Translations under genes and position numbers: made by a program
In this document: one piece after another, positions 54,277 to 63,222 of the stretch
Layout of the letters: each line of letters begins with the position of its first letter
How positions within the stretch are numbered: position 1 is the stretch's first letter
Notes under the pieces: generated by a model
What the model was told of the DNA's origin: nothing
What the model saw: only the letters and a program-made list of their open reading frames with translations
Database searches by the model: none
NCBI RefSeq assembly: GCF_002794355.1
Contig: NZ_PGOI01000007.1
Span: 1-64,000 of the forward strand
Direction: 5' to 3'
Source of the DNA: Pseudorhodobacter sp. MZDSW-24AT
GTDB taxonomy: Bacteria; Pseudomonadota; Alphaproteobacteria; Rhodobacterales; Rhodobacteraceae
Length of the DNA: 64,000 bases

Positions 54277-56580
54277 TCAGGCGAACTTGTTGTCGCGCGG
54301 GAAGCCGCGCGGGGCCATCTTGCCTGCGCCCGCGCGCGGGCCCAGCCATTCGGTCAGATCCGGTTCGGACCGCGTGCGCCCGGCCGGATCTTTCCACGAC
54401 AGGCCATCGGCCAGCGTGAAGGTGATGGCATCCGACAGACCGCCATCCTTATATTTTTGCAAGCGCACGCCCTTGCCCCGCGCCATTTCCGGCAGTTCCG
54501 ACAGCGGGAACACCAGAACCTTGCGATTTTCGCCGACCACGGCCACATGATCGCCGCGCGCCACCGTCACCACGGCGGTGGTCACACCATCGCGCACCGT
54601 CAGCACTTGTTTGCCCGCGCGGGTCTGGGCCAGCACCTCTTCGCCCGGGACGATGAAGCCATCCCCGGCAGAGGAGGCCACCAGCAGCTTCTCTCCGGGC
54701 TTGAACACGCTGAGCAGAACGATTTCGGCATCATTGGGCAGATCCACCATCAGCCGCACGGGTTCGCCCATGCCGCGCCCACCGGGCAGGTTGGCCCCGA
54801 TCAGCGTGTAAAAGCGGCCATTGGCTGCCACCAGAAGGATCTTGTCGGTGGTTTCAGCATGGAAAGCAAAACGCGGACCGTCGCCATCTTTGAATTTCTG
54901 TTCCGCCGACAGATCGACATGCCCCTTAAGGGCGCGAATCCAACCCATTTTGGAACAGATCACGGTGATCGGTTCGCGTTCGATCATCGCCTCGAAGGGC
55001 ACGTCTTCGATCACGCCCGCCTCGGCAAAGGCGGTGCGGCGGTCACCGAGCTTGGTGCCTTTGCCGAATTGCTTGCGGATGGCCTCCAGCTCGACCCCGA
55101 TCTGCTTCCATTGCAGGCGGTCACTTTCCAGCAGATCCACCAGCCCGGCGCGTTCCAGCGTGAGCGCGTCGCGCTCGGCGATCAGCTCCATCTCTTCCAG
55201 CTTGCGCAAGGACCGCAGGCGCATGTTGAGGATGGCTTCGGCCTGCACTTCGGTCAGCTCGCCCTCGCCCGCGGGGGGAGAGACATAGTCTTTTTCCGAT
55301 TGGGCGCGGGCGTGCGGCTTGCCCCAGCTTTCGCGCATCAGCGCCGATTTCGGATCGGCGTCATAGCGGATGATATCGATGACGCGGTCGAGGTTCAGGA
55401 AGGTGATGATGAAACCTTCGAGAATTTCCAGCCGATGGTCGATCTTTTCCATCCGGTGCAGGCTGCGGCGGCGCAGCACATCGCGGCGGTGATCAAGGAA
55501 GGCCCGCAGCACCTCTTTCAGGCTGCACACCTTTGGCACCTTTCCGTCGATCAGCACGTTCATGTTCAGGCTGAACCGGGTTTCCAGATCCGAGTTCTTG
55601 AACAGCGTGCCCATCAGCACCTCTGGGTCCACGGTCTTGGCGCGGGGTTCCAGCACGATGCGGATGTCTTCGGCGGATTCGTCGCGCACATCGGCCAGAA
55701 GCGGGATCTTCTTGGTCTGGATGAGTTCGGCCAGCTTTTCGATCAGCTTCGACTTGGCGACCTGAAAGGGGATTTCGGTGACGACGATCTGCCACGTGCC
55801 CCGGCCAAGGTCTTCGACCGCCCATTTGGCGCGGGTGCGGAAAGAGCCGCGGCCCGTTTCATAGGCATCAAGAATCACGTCGCGCGGTTCCACCATGACC
55901 CCACCGGTGGGGAAATCCGGGCCGGGGATCAGGTCGACCAGTTCGGAGGTGGTGATCTCGGGGTTGCGCAGCATGGCGTGGCAGCCTTGGATCAGTTCAT
56001 CCAAGTTATGCGGCGGAATGTTGGTCGCCATGCCGACGGCGATCCCGCTCGAGCCATTGGCCAGCAGGTTCGGGAAGGCGGCGGGCATGACCACCGGCTC
56101 TTCCAACGTGCCGTCATAGTTGGGGCGGTAATCGACCGCGTTTTCTGTCAGGCCTTCCATCAGGGTTTCGGCGATGGCGGTCAGCCGCGCCTCGGTATAG
56201 CGGGAGGCGGCGGGGTTATCGCCGTCGATGTTGCCGAAGTTGCCTTGGCCATCGACCAGAGGGTAGCGGACGTTGAAATCCTGCGCGAGACGGGCCATCG
56301 CGTCATAGATCGCGGCATCGCCATGCGGATGGTAATTCCCCATGACATCGCCGGCGATTTTCGCGGATTTGCGGAAGGCGCTGGTCGCAGACAGGCGGAG
56401 TTCGCGCATCGCGTAGAGGATGCGGCGGTGCACGGGCTTGAGCCCGTCGCGTGCATCAGGCAGCGCGCGGTGCATGATGGTGGACAGCGCATAGGTCAGA
56501 TACCGCTCCCCGATGGCGCGGCTGAGGGGTTCGGCGACTTCGACGGGTTCTATTTTGGGGGGGGCGGCTTTGTCTGACAT
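54277..56580 (-). CDS. parC: ParC, DNA topoisomerase IV subunit A
   Basis: 767-residue type IIA topoisomerase subunit that cuts and rejoins DNA to separate daughter chromosomes. It has the quinolone-resistance region ([27 protein letters not shown]), the active-site Tyr in [11 protein letters not shown] (about residue 131) and the [18 protein letters not shown] segment, then the coiled-coil tower and a C-terminal beta-pinwheel without a GyrA-box. The length supports ParC rather than GyrA. The ATG at 56578-56580 gives [20 protein letters not shown]; the upstream extension has no family similarity. Confidence 0.93.
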   Translation of the reverse strand: MSDKAAPPKIEPVEVAEPLSRAIGERYLTYALSTIMHRALPDARDGLKPVHRRILYAMRELRLSATSAFRKSAKIAGDVMGNYHPHGDAAIYDAMARLAQDFNVRYPLVDGQGNFGNIDGDNPAASRYTEARLTAIAETLMEGLTENAVDYRPNYDGTLEEPVVMPAAFPNLLANGSSGIAVGMATNIPPHNLDELIQGCHAMLRNPEITTSELVDLIPGPDFPTGGVMVEPRDVILDAYETGRGSFRTRAKWAVEDLGRGTWQIVVTEIPFQVAKSKLIEKLAELIQTKKIPLLADVRDESAEDIRIVLEPRAKTVDPEVLMGTLFKNSDLETRFSLNMNVLIDGKVPKVCSLKEVLRAFLDHRRDVLRRRSLHRMEKIDHRLEILEGFIITFLNLDRVIDIIRYDADPKSALMRESWGKPHARAQSEKDYVSPPAGEGELTEVQAEAILNMRLRSLRKLEEMELIAERDALTLERAGLVDLLESDRLQWKQIGVELEAIRKQFGKGTKLGDRRTAFAEAGVIEDVPFEAMIEREPITVICSKMGWIRALKGHVDLSAEQKFKDGDGPRFAFHAETTDKILLVAANGRFYTLIGANLPGGRGMGEPVRLMVDLPNDAEIVLLSVFKPGEKLLVASSAGDGFIVPGEEVLAQTRAGKQVLTVRDGVTTAVVTVARGDHVAVVGENRKVLVFPLSELPEMARGKGVRLQKYKDGGLSDAITFTLADGLSWKDPAGRTRSEPDLTEWLGPRAGAGKMAPRGFPRDNKFA

Positions 56581-56722
56581 GGATGTGGTGTAATGCGCAG
56601 GGCGGCGCCGGTCCAGACCGATTTTATCGCCGGATTGGCCAGAAAATACGGAACCGATCACAGGACTTCACGGTTTTGAGACATGATAGCCCCTTGAGGG
56701 CAAAAGTGAATCAGGTGTCCCA

Positions 56723-57217
56723 ATGATCCGTATGCTCTTGCTGCTTTGTGCTGGAATTTTCGTCACCCTTCAGGTGGGGGGGCAGGACCGTGGTCAAGTG
56801 CGGTTCGGCCTGATGGAGACCGCGCGCGCGCCTGCGCCTGTGACCACAGAGGCGGACGCGCCGCAAATGCTGATGGCGGCAGAAGCCTCGACTGCGCCGC
56901 CGCCGATGCAGGTGGTGTTTGCGCACGCGCAGCCCGTGGTGGCGCCCGCAGCGACACCGGCGGTGATGCCGCAGGAGCGCGTGCTGCAAGCAGAGACGGC
57001 GCCCTTCGTTGATTCATCTGAAGTGATGTATGTCACCGGACGGGCGGTAAATGTGCGCTCGGGTCCATCGACGCGCGATGGCGTGGTGGGCCGGGTGACG
57101 CGCGGCGAGCAGGTGAGCGTGGTGTCGGTGGAGACCAACGGTTGGGCGCGGGTGCGGATCGAAGGCGACGGGGTGGATGGCTATATGGCGATGAACTTCC
57201 TCTCCGACGCGCCCTGA
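56723..57217 (+). CDS. Exported bacterial SH3-domain protein
   Basis: 164-residue protein with an N-terminal hydrophobic signal or anchor (MIRMLLLLCAGIFVTLQVGG), an Ala/Pro-rich linker (about 35-95) and a C-terminal SH3b domain (VMYVTGRAVNVRSGPSTRDGVVGRVTRGEQVSVVSVETNGWARVRIEGDGVDGYMAMNFL). SH3b domains often bind peptidoglycan; no catalytic domain is attached. It is divergent from parC. Confidence 0.82.
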   Translation: MIRMLLLLCAGIFVTLQVGGQDRGQVRFGLMETARAPAPVTTEADAPQMLMAAEASTAPPPMQVVFAHAQPVVAPAATPAVMPQERVLQAETAPFVDSSEVMYVTGRAVNVRSGPSTRDGVVGRVTRGEQVSVVSVETNGWARVRIEGDGVDGYMAMNFLSDAP

Positions 57218-57468
57218 GCGAAGGGCAGAGACTGTCGCCCTTTGCAGGCTGGGCGAATCTGGAGAGCCTTAGGTGAGATGGCATTCGAGCAGGCGGGCCG
57301 ACGGTGTGCGGCACGCCTGTTTTGCTGTGCAAGGCGATGGAAACTTGTGAAAAACCTGCCGACGTGGCAATGATGGGGGCGCGTCCGGCAGGTTATGCCG
57401 GGGGTTGATGACGCGGTCATCCAAAATCAAAACACCACGAGCAATTTCACAGGCAGGCAGGCCCTTTC
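57218..57468. other. Intergenic region with hairpin and 9-bp dyad
   Basis: Just after the SH3 gene, GCGAAGGGC...GCCCTTTGC (57218-57245) can form a terminator-like hairpin. Further on, AACCTGCCG (57353-57361) and CGGCAGGTT (57386-57394) form a perfect dyad with a 24-nt spacer, upstream of the SDR gene. No gene is seen. Confidence 0.45.
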
Positions 57469-58293
57469 ATGCAACGAGTTGTGCTTATCACCGGCTGTTC
57501 GTCGGGAATCGGGCTGGATGCCGCAAGGGGATTGCGCGCGCGCGGCTGGCGGGTCTTTGCAAGCTGTCGCCAACAGGCCGATTGCGATCGGCTGATCGCC
57601 GAGGGATTTGACAGTCCGCGGCTGGATTATGCCGATGAGGCCAGCCTTGCGCGCGGAGTGTCAGAGGTCTTGGACGCGACAGGTGGGCGGCTGGATGCAC
57701 TGTATAACAACGGCGCCTTCGCCTGCCCGGGCGCGGTGGAAGACCTCCCGCGCGGGGGGTTACGTGAGATTTTCGAGACCAATCTGTTTGGCGTGCATGA
57801 CCTGACGCGCCGGGTGATCCCGGTGATGCGGACACAGGGGCACGGGCGCATTGTGAATTGCTCCTCGGTGCTCGGGCTTGTCGGGCTGAAATGGCGCGGG
57901 GCCTATGTGGCCAGCAAATTCGCGCTGGAAGGGCTGACGGACGTGCTGCGCATCGAAATGCGCGGCACCGGGATCTCTGTCAGCCTGATCGAGCCCGGCC
58001 CGATCACCAGCCGGATCCGGGCCAATGCAATCCCGCATTTCGAGAAGTGGATCGACTGGGAAGGCTCGGCCCGAGCGGCAGACTATGCGGCATTGCGCGG
58101 TCGGCTTTATGAAGACCGGGGGCCGGACCGCTTTGAACTCCCTCCGGACCGGGTGACGCGCAAGCTGATCCATGCATTGGAGAGTCCGCGCCCCAAGGCG
58201 CGTTACTATGTCACGACACCGACGCATCTGATGGGCCTGTTGCGCCGCATCCTGCCCACCCGCGCGCTCGACTGGGTGATCGCCAAAGGCTAA
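57469..58293 (+). CDS. Short-chain dehydrogenase/reductase (SDR)
   Basis: 274-residue classical SDR. The cofactor motif is VVLITGCSSGIGLDAARGL (TGxxxGIG), then LDALYNNGAFACPGAVEDL (NNAG-like), GRIVNCSSVLGL with the catalytic Ser and GAYVASKFALEGL with the YxxxK pair. It begins MQRVVLITGCSSGIG. The C-terminal tail RYYVTTPTHLMGLLRRILPTRALDW resembles 'SDR family NAD(P)-dependent oxidoreductases' of alphaproteobacteria. Substrate unknown. Confidence 0.86.
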   Translation: MQRVVLITGCSSGIGLDAARGLRARGWRVFASCRQQADCDRLIAEGFDSPRLDYADEASLARGVSEVLDATGGRLDALYNNGAFACPGAVEDLPRGGLREIFETNLFGVHDLTRRVIPVMRTQGHGRIVNCSSVLGLVGLKWRGAYVASKFALEGLTDVLRIEMRGTGISVSLIEPGPITSRIRANAIPHFEKWIDWEGSARAADYAALRGRLYEDRGPDRFELPPDRVTRKLIHALESPRPKARYYVTTPTHLMGLLRRILPTRALDWVIAKG

Positions 58294-58311
58294 GCACCTT
58301 TGGCCAAAGGA

Positions 58312-58347
58312 GCCGCCTTGGGGGGCTTCGAGCCCCCACGCGGCGGC
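58312..58347 (+). terminator. Strong hairpin after the SDR gene
   Basis: GCCGCC...GGGGGCT pairs with AGCCCCC...GGCGGC around a TTCG-type loop, 19 nt after the SDR stop. It has no T-tract. Confidence 0.5.
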
Positions 58348-58423
58348 GTTGCCACGGAATGCGCATAAGGCGCGCCAAGGTCTGAAAGCGCCCGCGAGCG
58401 GACAGCGGTGGACGCTCCGCGGG

Positions 58424-58487
58424 GAGTATTTGAGAAAGCTGCAAAAGCTGGATCAGGTCCTTCGGCTTGCACCTTTTCTAAATACTC
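58424..58487. repeat. Dispersed inverted repeat, copy 2
   Basis: GAGTATTT...AAA..TGCAA (58424-58444) pairs with TTGCACCTTT...AAATACTC (58467-58487). Core and spacing match the element at 29807-29893. It lies in the 293-nt gap between the SDR gene and the HIG1 gene, where no other gene is seen. Confidence 0.7.
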
Positions 58488-58586
58488 AAAAAATCCAACG
58501 CTCGGGCTTGCGGGCGGGCGCAGAAATTTCGCCTTCGCTTTTCGGCGCGGGCCGCCTAAGTCTTGGCGCAAAGGAAAGGGAAACCC

Positions 58587-58793
58587 ATGCTGAACGATCC
58601 GCTGTTCATTCTGGCCGCTGTGGCGAGCCTTGGGGTTCTGGTCATTCTGATGATTGGAATCGGAGGTTTTGCCAAGGGCGGGGAGTTCAACCGCAAACAT
58701 GCCAATCGGTTGATGCGCTATCGGATTGCCGCTCAGGCCGTGGCGGTGCTTTTGATCGTGGGCTTTGCCTTTTTGCACAGCAGAGGGGGATGA
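58587..58793 (+). CDS. Twin-transmembrane HIG1-domain protein
   Basis: 68-residue membrane protein with two helices (LFILAAVASLGVLVILMIGIGGF and YRIAAQAVAVLLIVGFAFLH) joined by the HIG1-type loop GGEFNRKHANRLMRYR. HIG1 domains are associated with respiratory complexes in mitochondria and alphaproteobacteria. The ATG at 58587 has AAGGAAAGG upstream. It sits 3 nt before the adenosyltransferase gene in a block common in Rhodobacteraceae. Confidence 0.88.
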   Translation: MLNDPLFILAAVASLGVLVILMIGIGGFAKGGEFNRKHANRLMRYRIAAQAVAVLLIVGFAFLHSRGG

Positions 58794-58796
58794 GCC

Positions 58797-59369
58797 ATGG
58801 TTGTTCTGTCAAAGATCTACACGCGCACCGGCGACGCCGGGGAGACGGCGCTGGGGAACGGCGCGCGGGTGGCCAAGCATTCGTTGCGGGTGTCGGCCTA
58901 TGGCACGGTGGATGAGGTGAATGCCACGGTGGGCTTGGCGCGGCAGCATGCCAGCGGCGAGATGGATGCAGCGCTTGCGCGGATTTCCAACGATCTTTTC
59001 GATCTGGGCGCGGATCTGTGCACGCCCGACATGCACAAGGACGCCGAGTTGAGCTATACGCCCTTGCGCATGGTGGAAAGTCAGGTGCTCCGGCTGGAGC
59101 GGGAGATCGATGCGTGGAATGCGCGGCTGACGCCGTTGCGCAGTTTCATACTGCCGGGGGGCAGCGGTTTGGCGGCGCAGTTGCACCTGTGCCGCACGGT
59201 GTGCCGGCGCGCCGAGCGGCTGGTTGTGGAATTGGGCACATTAGAAGAGGTGAATGCGGAGGCGGTCAAATACCTGAACCGATTGTCGGATTGGTTCTTT
59301 GTGGCCGGTCGCATTGCCAATGACGACGGGCGCGCCGATGTGCTTTGGGTGCCCGGCCTGACCCGCTGA
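58797..59369 (+). CDS. Cob(I)alamin adenosyltransferase, PduO type
   Basis: 190-residue enzyme that transfers the 5'-deoxyadenosyl group of ATP to cob(I)alamin to make adenosylcobalamin. The family motifs are KIYTRTGDAGETALGNG (ATP site), AYGTVDEVNATVGLAR, FILPGGSGLAAQLHLCRTVCRRAERLVV and YLNRLSDWFFVAGR. Its product would serve NrdJ (11.6 kb) and any mutases elsewhere. It starts 3 nt after the HIG1 gene. Confidence 0.95.
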   Translation: MVVLSKIYTRTGDAGETALGNGARVAKHSLRVSAYGTVDEVNATVGLARQHASGEMDAALARISNDLFDLGADLCTPDMHKDAELSYTPLRMVESQVLRLEREIDAWNARLTPLRSFILPGGSGLAAQLHLCRTVCRRAERLVVELGTLEEVNAEAVKYLNRLSDWFFVAGRIANDDGRADVLWVPGLTR

Positions 59370-59486
59370 GCGCGGTGCTACGTGGCGTTCCGGGGGGCTG
59401 GCGCGTCGATTTTCTACTGTCGTCACCGGGCAAGACGGGCTAGTTACCAAAGCCAGAGAGCTTGAACCTATGGGAGAGATGCGTCG

Positions 59487-60248
59487 ATGAAGGTGCTTGT
59501 GCCTGTCAAACGTGTGATCGACTACAACGTGAAAGTGCGCGTGAAAGCGGACGGGAGCGGTGTCGATCTGGCCAATGTAAAAATGTCGATGAATCCGTTC
59601 GACGAGATCGCCGTGGAAGAGGCGATCCGGTTGAAGGAAAAGGGCGTGGCGACCGAGATCGTCGTGGTGTCGATCGGTGTGAAACAGGCGCAGGAAACCC
59701 TGCGCACAGCCCTTGCGATGGGGGCGGACCGCGCCATCCTGATCGAGGCGACCGATACGGTGCAGACCGACATCGAACCGCTGGCGGTGGCCAAGCTGCT
59801 GGCCGCGGTGGTGAAAGAAGAAGCGCCGGGTCTGGTTTTGTGCGGCAAGCAGGCGATCGACAATGACATGAACGCCACCGGGCAGATGCTTTCGGCGCTT
59901 CTGGGGTGGTCGCAGGCGACCTTTGCCAGCGAAGTGGCCATCGAGGGCGATCAGGCCAAGGTGACGCGCGAAGTGGATGGCGGGTTGCAGACGATTTCGG
60001 TGAAGCTGCCGACCATCATCACGGTGGATCTGCGCCTGAACGAGCCGCGCTATGCCAGCCTGCCCAACATCATGAAAGCCAAGGCAAAACCGTTGGCGAC
60101 CAAGACGCCCGCCGATTATGGCGTGGATGTCGCGCCGCGCTTGTCGGTGATCAAGACGGTGGAACCTGCGGGCCGCAAGGCCGGGATCAAGGTGGGGTCG
60201 GTGGACGCGCTGATTGCGAAACTCAAAGACGAAGCGGGGGTGATCTGA
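59487..60248 (+). CDS. etfB: EtfB, electron transfer flavoprotein beta subunit
   Basis: 253-residue AMP-binding subunit of ETF, which carries electrons from acyl-CoA and N-methyl-amine dehydrogenases to ETF:ubiquinone oxidoreductase. It begins [20 protein letters not shown], then [44 protein letters not shown]-type region and [26 protein letters not shown]. The stop overlaps the etfA start by 1 nt. The dimethylglycine-dehydrogenase-like enzyme at 30-32 kb is a candidate electron donor. Confidence 0.96.
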   Translation: MKVLVPVKRVIDYNVKVRVKADGSGVDLANVKMSMNPFDEIAVEEAIRLKEKGVATEIVVVSIGVKQAQETLRTALAMGADRAILIEATDTVQTDIEPLAVAKLLAAVVKEEAPGLVLCGKQAIDNDMNATGQMLSALLGWSQATFASEVAIEGDQAKVTREVDGGLQTISVKLPTIITVDLRLNEPRYASLPNIMKAKAKPLATKTPADYGVDVAPRLSVIKTVEPAGRKAGIKVGSVDALIAKLKDEAGVI

Positions 60249-61171
60249 TGGCTGTTCTGCTTCTTGCCGATGTGAATGACGGCCAACTGGCGCTGGACGC
60301 GGTGGCCAAGACGGTTGCGGCGGTAAAGCCCTTGGGCGATGTGCATGTGCTGGTGGCGGGCCAAGGCGGCGACGCCGCCGCGGCCGAGGCGGCCAAGCTG
60401 GAGGGCGTGGCCAAGGTGCTGTTCGCGGGCGATCACGCCTATTGCCATGGGCTGGCGGAATCCACCGCAGCGCTGATCGTGTCTTTGGCGGGCGGCTATT
60501 CGCATATTGCTGGGGCTTCGACCGCGTTTTGCAAGAATGTGATGCCACGCGTGGCCGCTCTGCTGGATGTGATGGTGCTGTCAGATGTGACGGCGGTAAT
60601 CGATGCCGACACGTTCGAGCGCCCGATCTATGCCGGGAACGCGATCCAGACGGTGAAATCTGCGGATGCCACCAAGGTGATGACCATTCGCACCGCCAAC
60701 TTCACTGCCGTGGGCATGGGTGGCGCGGCCACGGTCGAAGCCGTGAGCGGCCCGGTCGAGGCGCTGTCGTCCTGGGTGGAGGACAAGGTGGCATCCAGCG
60801 ACCGGCCCGAACTGACCAGCGCGGGCATCGTGGTGTCGGGCGGGCGCGGTGTCGGTTCGGAAGCCGATTTCAAGCTGATCGAAGCTTTGGCCGACAAGCT
60901 GGGTGCGGCCGTGGGCGCAAGCCGCGCGGCGGTGGATTCGGGCTATGCGCCGAACGACTGGCAGGTGGGGCAAACCGGCAAGGTCGTGGCGCCCAAGCTT
61001 TATGTTGCGGTCGGGATTTCCGGGGCCATTCAGCACCTTGCGGGGATGAAGGATTCCAAGGTGATCGTGGCGATCAACAAGGACGAGGAAGCCCCGATCT
61101 TCCAAGTGGCGGATTACGGGCTGGTGGGCGATCTGTTCACACTGGTGCCCGAGCTGACCGAAAAGCTGTAA
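60248..61171 (+). CDS. etfA: EtfA, electron transfer flavoprotein alpha subunit
   Basis: 307-residue FAD-binding subunit of ETF. The C-terminal FAD domain is clear: VVSGGRGVGSEADFKLIEALADKLGAAVGASRAAVDSGYAPNDWQVGQTGKVVAPKLYVAVGISGAIQHLAGMKDSKVIVAINKDEEAPIF. It is translationally coupled to etfB (TGATG) and followed by a stem-loop terminator. Confidence 0.96.
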   Translation: MAVLLLADVNDGQLALDAVAKTVAAVKPLGDVHVLVAGQGGDAAAAEAAKLEGVAKVLFAGDHAYCHGLAESTAALIVSLAGGYSHIAGASTAFCKNVMPRVAALLDVMVLSDVTAVIDADTFERPIYAGNAIQTVKSADATKVMTIRTANFTAVGMGGAATVEAVSGPVEALSSWVEDKVASSDRPELTSAGIVVSGGRGVGSEADFKLIEALADKLGAAVGASRAAVDSGYAPNDWQVGQTGKVVAPKLYVAVGISGAIQHLAGMKDSKVIVAINKDEEAPIFQVADYGLVGDLFTLVPELTEKL

Positions 61172-61194
61172 GCCGTCCTGCCATGGCAGAGCTG

Positions 61195-61217
61195 CGGGCG
61201 CCCCGATCGGGCGCCCG
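61195..61217. terminator. Stem-loop terminator after etfA
   Basis: CGGGCGCCC pairs with GGGCGCCCG around a 5-nt loop, followed by TTT. It lies in the 53-nt gap between the convergent etfA and DUF6473 genes. Confidence 0.75.
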
Positions 61218-61224
61218 TTTGCAT

Positions 61225-62052
61225 TCAGAATAGGCGGAGGAGTTCGGGGCCAAGCTGATCGGCGATCAGGCGATGCACGGCGGGTCCCGGCAGGCCTTGC
61301 GCGGCGCATGCGCAGTCCGGGGCGATGGCGCTGCCATCTTGGGCGCTGAGCAGCGCGGCAGGAGGGGCCACCACCTCGACGTAATGCGCGGCATGGGCGC
61401 GCAGCACTGCGATCATTTCGGCATCGACCAGCAGCGGATCGTGGGTAAGGCCCGACCGACGCCCCGGCGAGGGGGGAGGCGCGCTCGCCACCCAGAGCAG
61501 CAGCGTCTTGCAGGGGAGAGAGGCCAGCAGGCACTTCATCCGTGAGACCCAAGCGGCGCGCAATTCTTCGGCCAGAACCTCGAACCGGTCGACGGAGACG
61601 GCTTGCAGCGCGCCGAGCATATGGCGGGTGAAACTGAATTCCGTGAAGTCCACATCGCGGTAGATGTGGCGCAACAGCGGAGAGGCGTGCAGAAAACGGT
61701 CATTCCGGCGCGGATGCACGGTGTAGAAGCGGTTGGTGAGGTTCTGTGCGCCCATGATCTGCACCACCGCCAGACGCGCCCGGGCGGCGGTATCAAGGAC
61801 ATCGGGATCTTTCAGATAGAGATCGATGCCCGCGTTCACATAGCCCAGATTGACCATGCACAGGCCGGTGGCCGCTTCGATCAGCGCCGGATAAGGTTCG
61901 GGGACGAATTTTCCATAGGTTTCCGTTCCCCCCAATGCCACCACATAGGGCCGGTCGAGGTTGCGCCGGGGGCCCCGGAAAAGCACCCGCGACGTGCCAT
62001 ATCGGCATGGAAAATAGTCGAGCGACCGGTCGCCCGGATACAGATATGCCAT
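61225..62052 (-). CDS. DUF6473 family protein
   Basis: 275-residue rhodobacterial protein of unknown function. It contains LDYFPCRYGTSRVLFRGPRRNLDRPYVVALGGTETYGKFV, LGYVNAGIDLYLKDPDVL, QIMGAQNLTNRFYTVHPRRNDRFL and LLLWVASAPPP, a pattern reminiscent of SGNH/GSCFA-type hydrolase cores but without a clear catalytic triad. The ATG at 62050-62052 (MAYLYPGDRSLDYF) is used; the open frame upstream is antisense to hbd. It is divergent from hbd. Confidence 0.75.
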   Translation of the reverse strand: MAYLYPGDRSLDYFPCRYGTSRVLFRGPRRNLDRPYVVALGGTETYGKFVPEPYPALIEAATGLCMVNLGYVNAGIDLYLKDPDVLDTAARARLAVVQIMGAQNLTNRFYTVHPRRNDRFLHASPLLRHIYRDVDFTEFSFTRHMLGALQAVSVDRFEVLAEELRAAWVSRMKCLLASLPCKTLLLWVASAPPPSPGRRSGLTHDPLLVDAEMIAVLRAHAAHYVEVVAPPAALLSAQDGSAIAPDCACAAQGLPGPAVHRLIADQLGPELLRLF

Positions 62053-62241
62053 CACACCCACCACAGTTTTCAGACACCCGTCGCCAGACTTGGCGATTCC
62101 CGTTGCGAAAGCCTTAAAGGGCGGATTGACAGAAAATTCCTGCGATTGGAGGGCGACGGCAAGGCCCTGCACCGCGGCGCCCTTGCTCCGCCCCGGCCCG
62201 CCGCATAAGGTTGCGGCGGCGGTGAAGGAAGGATGTTGCAA

Positions 62242-63117
62242 ATGGATATTTCCAGCGTGGGCGTGGTGGGTGCGGGGCAGATGGGCAACGGGATTGCGCA
62301 TGTGTTTGCCTTGGCCGGCTATGATGTGACCCTGACCGATGTGAATGAGGCGGCCCTGTCGCGGGCGATGGCCACCATTGACCGCAACATCGAACGGCAG
62401 GTCGCACGCGGCAAGGTGACGGCGGAGGAGAAATCGGCCGCGATGGCACGTATCCGCACCACGATGACGCTGGCCGAGGTGGGACCTTGCGATCTGATCA
62501 TCGAGGCCGCGACCGAGCGCGAAACCGTGAAGCAGGCGATCTTTGAGGACCTGCTGCCTCATCTGAAGCCGCACACGATTCTGACCTCGAACACCTCGTC
62601 GATTTCGATCACCCGGCTGGCGAGCCGGACAGATCGTCCGGAAAAGTTCATGGGTTTTCATTTCATGAACCCGGTGCCGGTGATGCAACTGGTGGAATTG
62701 ATCCGCGGGATCGCGACGGATCAGGACACTTGGGACAAGATGCATGCCGTGGTGCGGCGTCTGGGCAAGACAGCGGCGAGTGCCGAGGATTTCCCCGCCT
62801 TCATCGTGAACCGCATCCTGATGCCGATGATCAACGAAGCGGTCTATACGCTTTATGAAGGGGTGGGGTCGGTCAAATCGATCGATGAGTCGCTCAAGCT
62901 GGGGGCCAACCATCCGATGGGGCCGCTGGAGCTTGCGGATTTCATCGGGCTGGACACCTGCCTTGCGATCATGAACGTGCTGCATGACGGGCTGGCGGAT
63001 ACCAAATACCGGCCCTGCCCGCTGCTGACGAAATATGTCGAAGCAGGGTGGCTGGGGCGCAAGACGCAGCGGGGGTTTTATGACTACCGCGGCGAGGTGC
63101 CGGTGCCAACGCGCTGA
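62242..63117 (+). CDS. 3-hydroxybutyryl-CoA dehydrogenase
   Basis: 291-residue NAD(P)-dependent enzyme interconverting 3-hydroxybutyryl-CoA and acetoacetyl-CoA. The NAD site is VGVVGAGQMGNGIAHVFALAGYDVTLTD; catalytic motifs are SNTSSISITRLA and GFHFMNPVPVMQLVELI. The C-terminal domain ends YVEAGWLGRKTQRGFYDYRG. I prefer the ATG at 62242, because AGGAAGG ends 9 nt before it; the ATG at 62233 immediately adjoins that Shine-Dalgarno. Its neighbour etfBA points to fatty-acid or polyhydroxybutyrate/ethylmalonyl-CoA metabolism. Confidence 0.94.
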   Translation: MDISSVGVVGAGQMGNGIAHVFALAGYDVTLTDVNEAALSRAMATIDRNIERQVARGKVTAEEKSAAMARIRTTMTLAEVGPCDLIIEAATERETVKQAIFEDLLPHLKPHTILTSNTSSISITRLASRTDRPEKFMGFHFMNPVPVMQLVELIRGIATDQDTWDKMHAVVRRLGKTAASAEDFPAFIVNRILMPMINEAVYTLYEGVGSVKSIDESLKLGANHPMGPLELADFIGLDTCLAIMNVLHDGLADTKYRPCPLLTKYVEAGWLGRKTQRGFYDYRGEVPVPTR

Positions 63118-63124
63118 AGCGCAC

Positions 63125-63207
63125 GATTTTTCTGCGAAAAATCCAATGCACGCCCCGATTTTTCTGCGAAAAATCGCAGGGGAGAGGTGGTTTTTCGCAG
63201 AAAAATC
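63125..63207. repeat. Three copies of a 19-bp palindrome between convergent genes
   Basis: GATTTTTCTGCGAAAAATC occurs exactly at 63125-63143 and 63157-63175, and in reverse orientation with one end base changed at 63190-63207. Each is an 8-bp stem with a 3-nt centre. They fill the gap between hbd and the acyltransferase gene. Confidence 0.85.
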
Positions 63208-63222
63208 GATCGGGATGTCGGC

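Noticed and set aside
63125-63207. Three regularly spaced palindromes considered as a minimal CRISPR array
   Set aside because: The repeat is 19 bp, the gaps are 13-14 nt, one copy is inverted and there are no cas genes.
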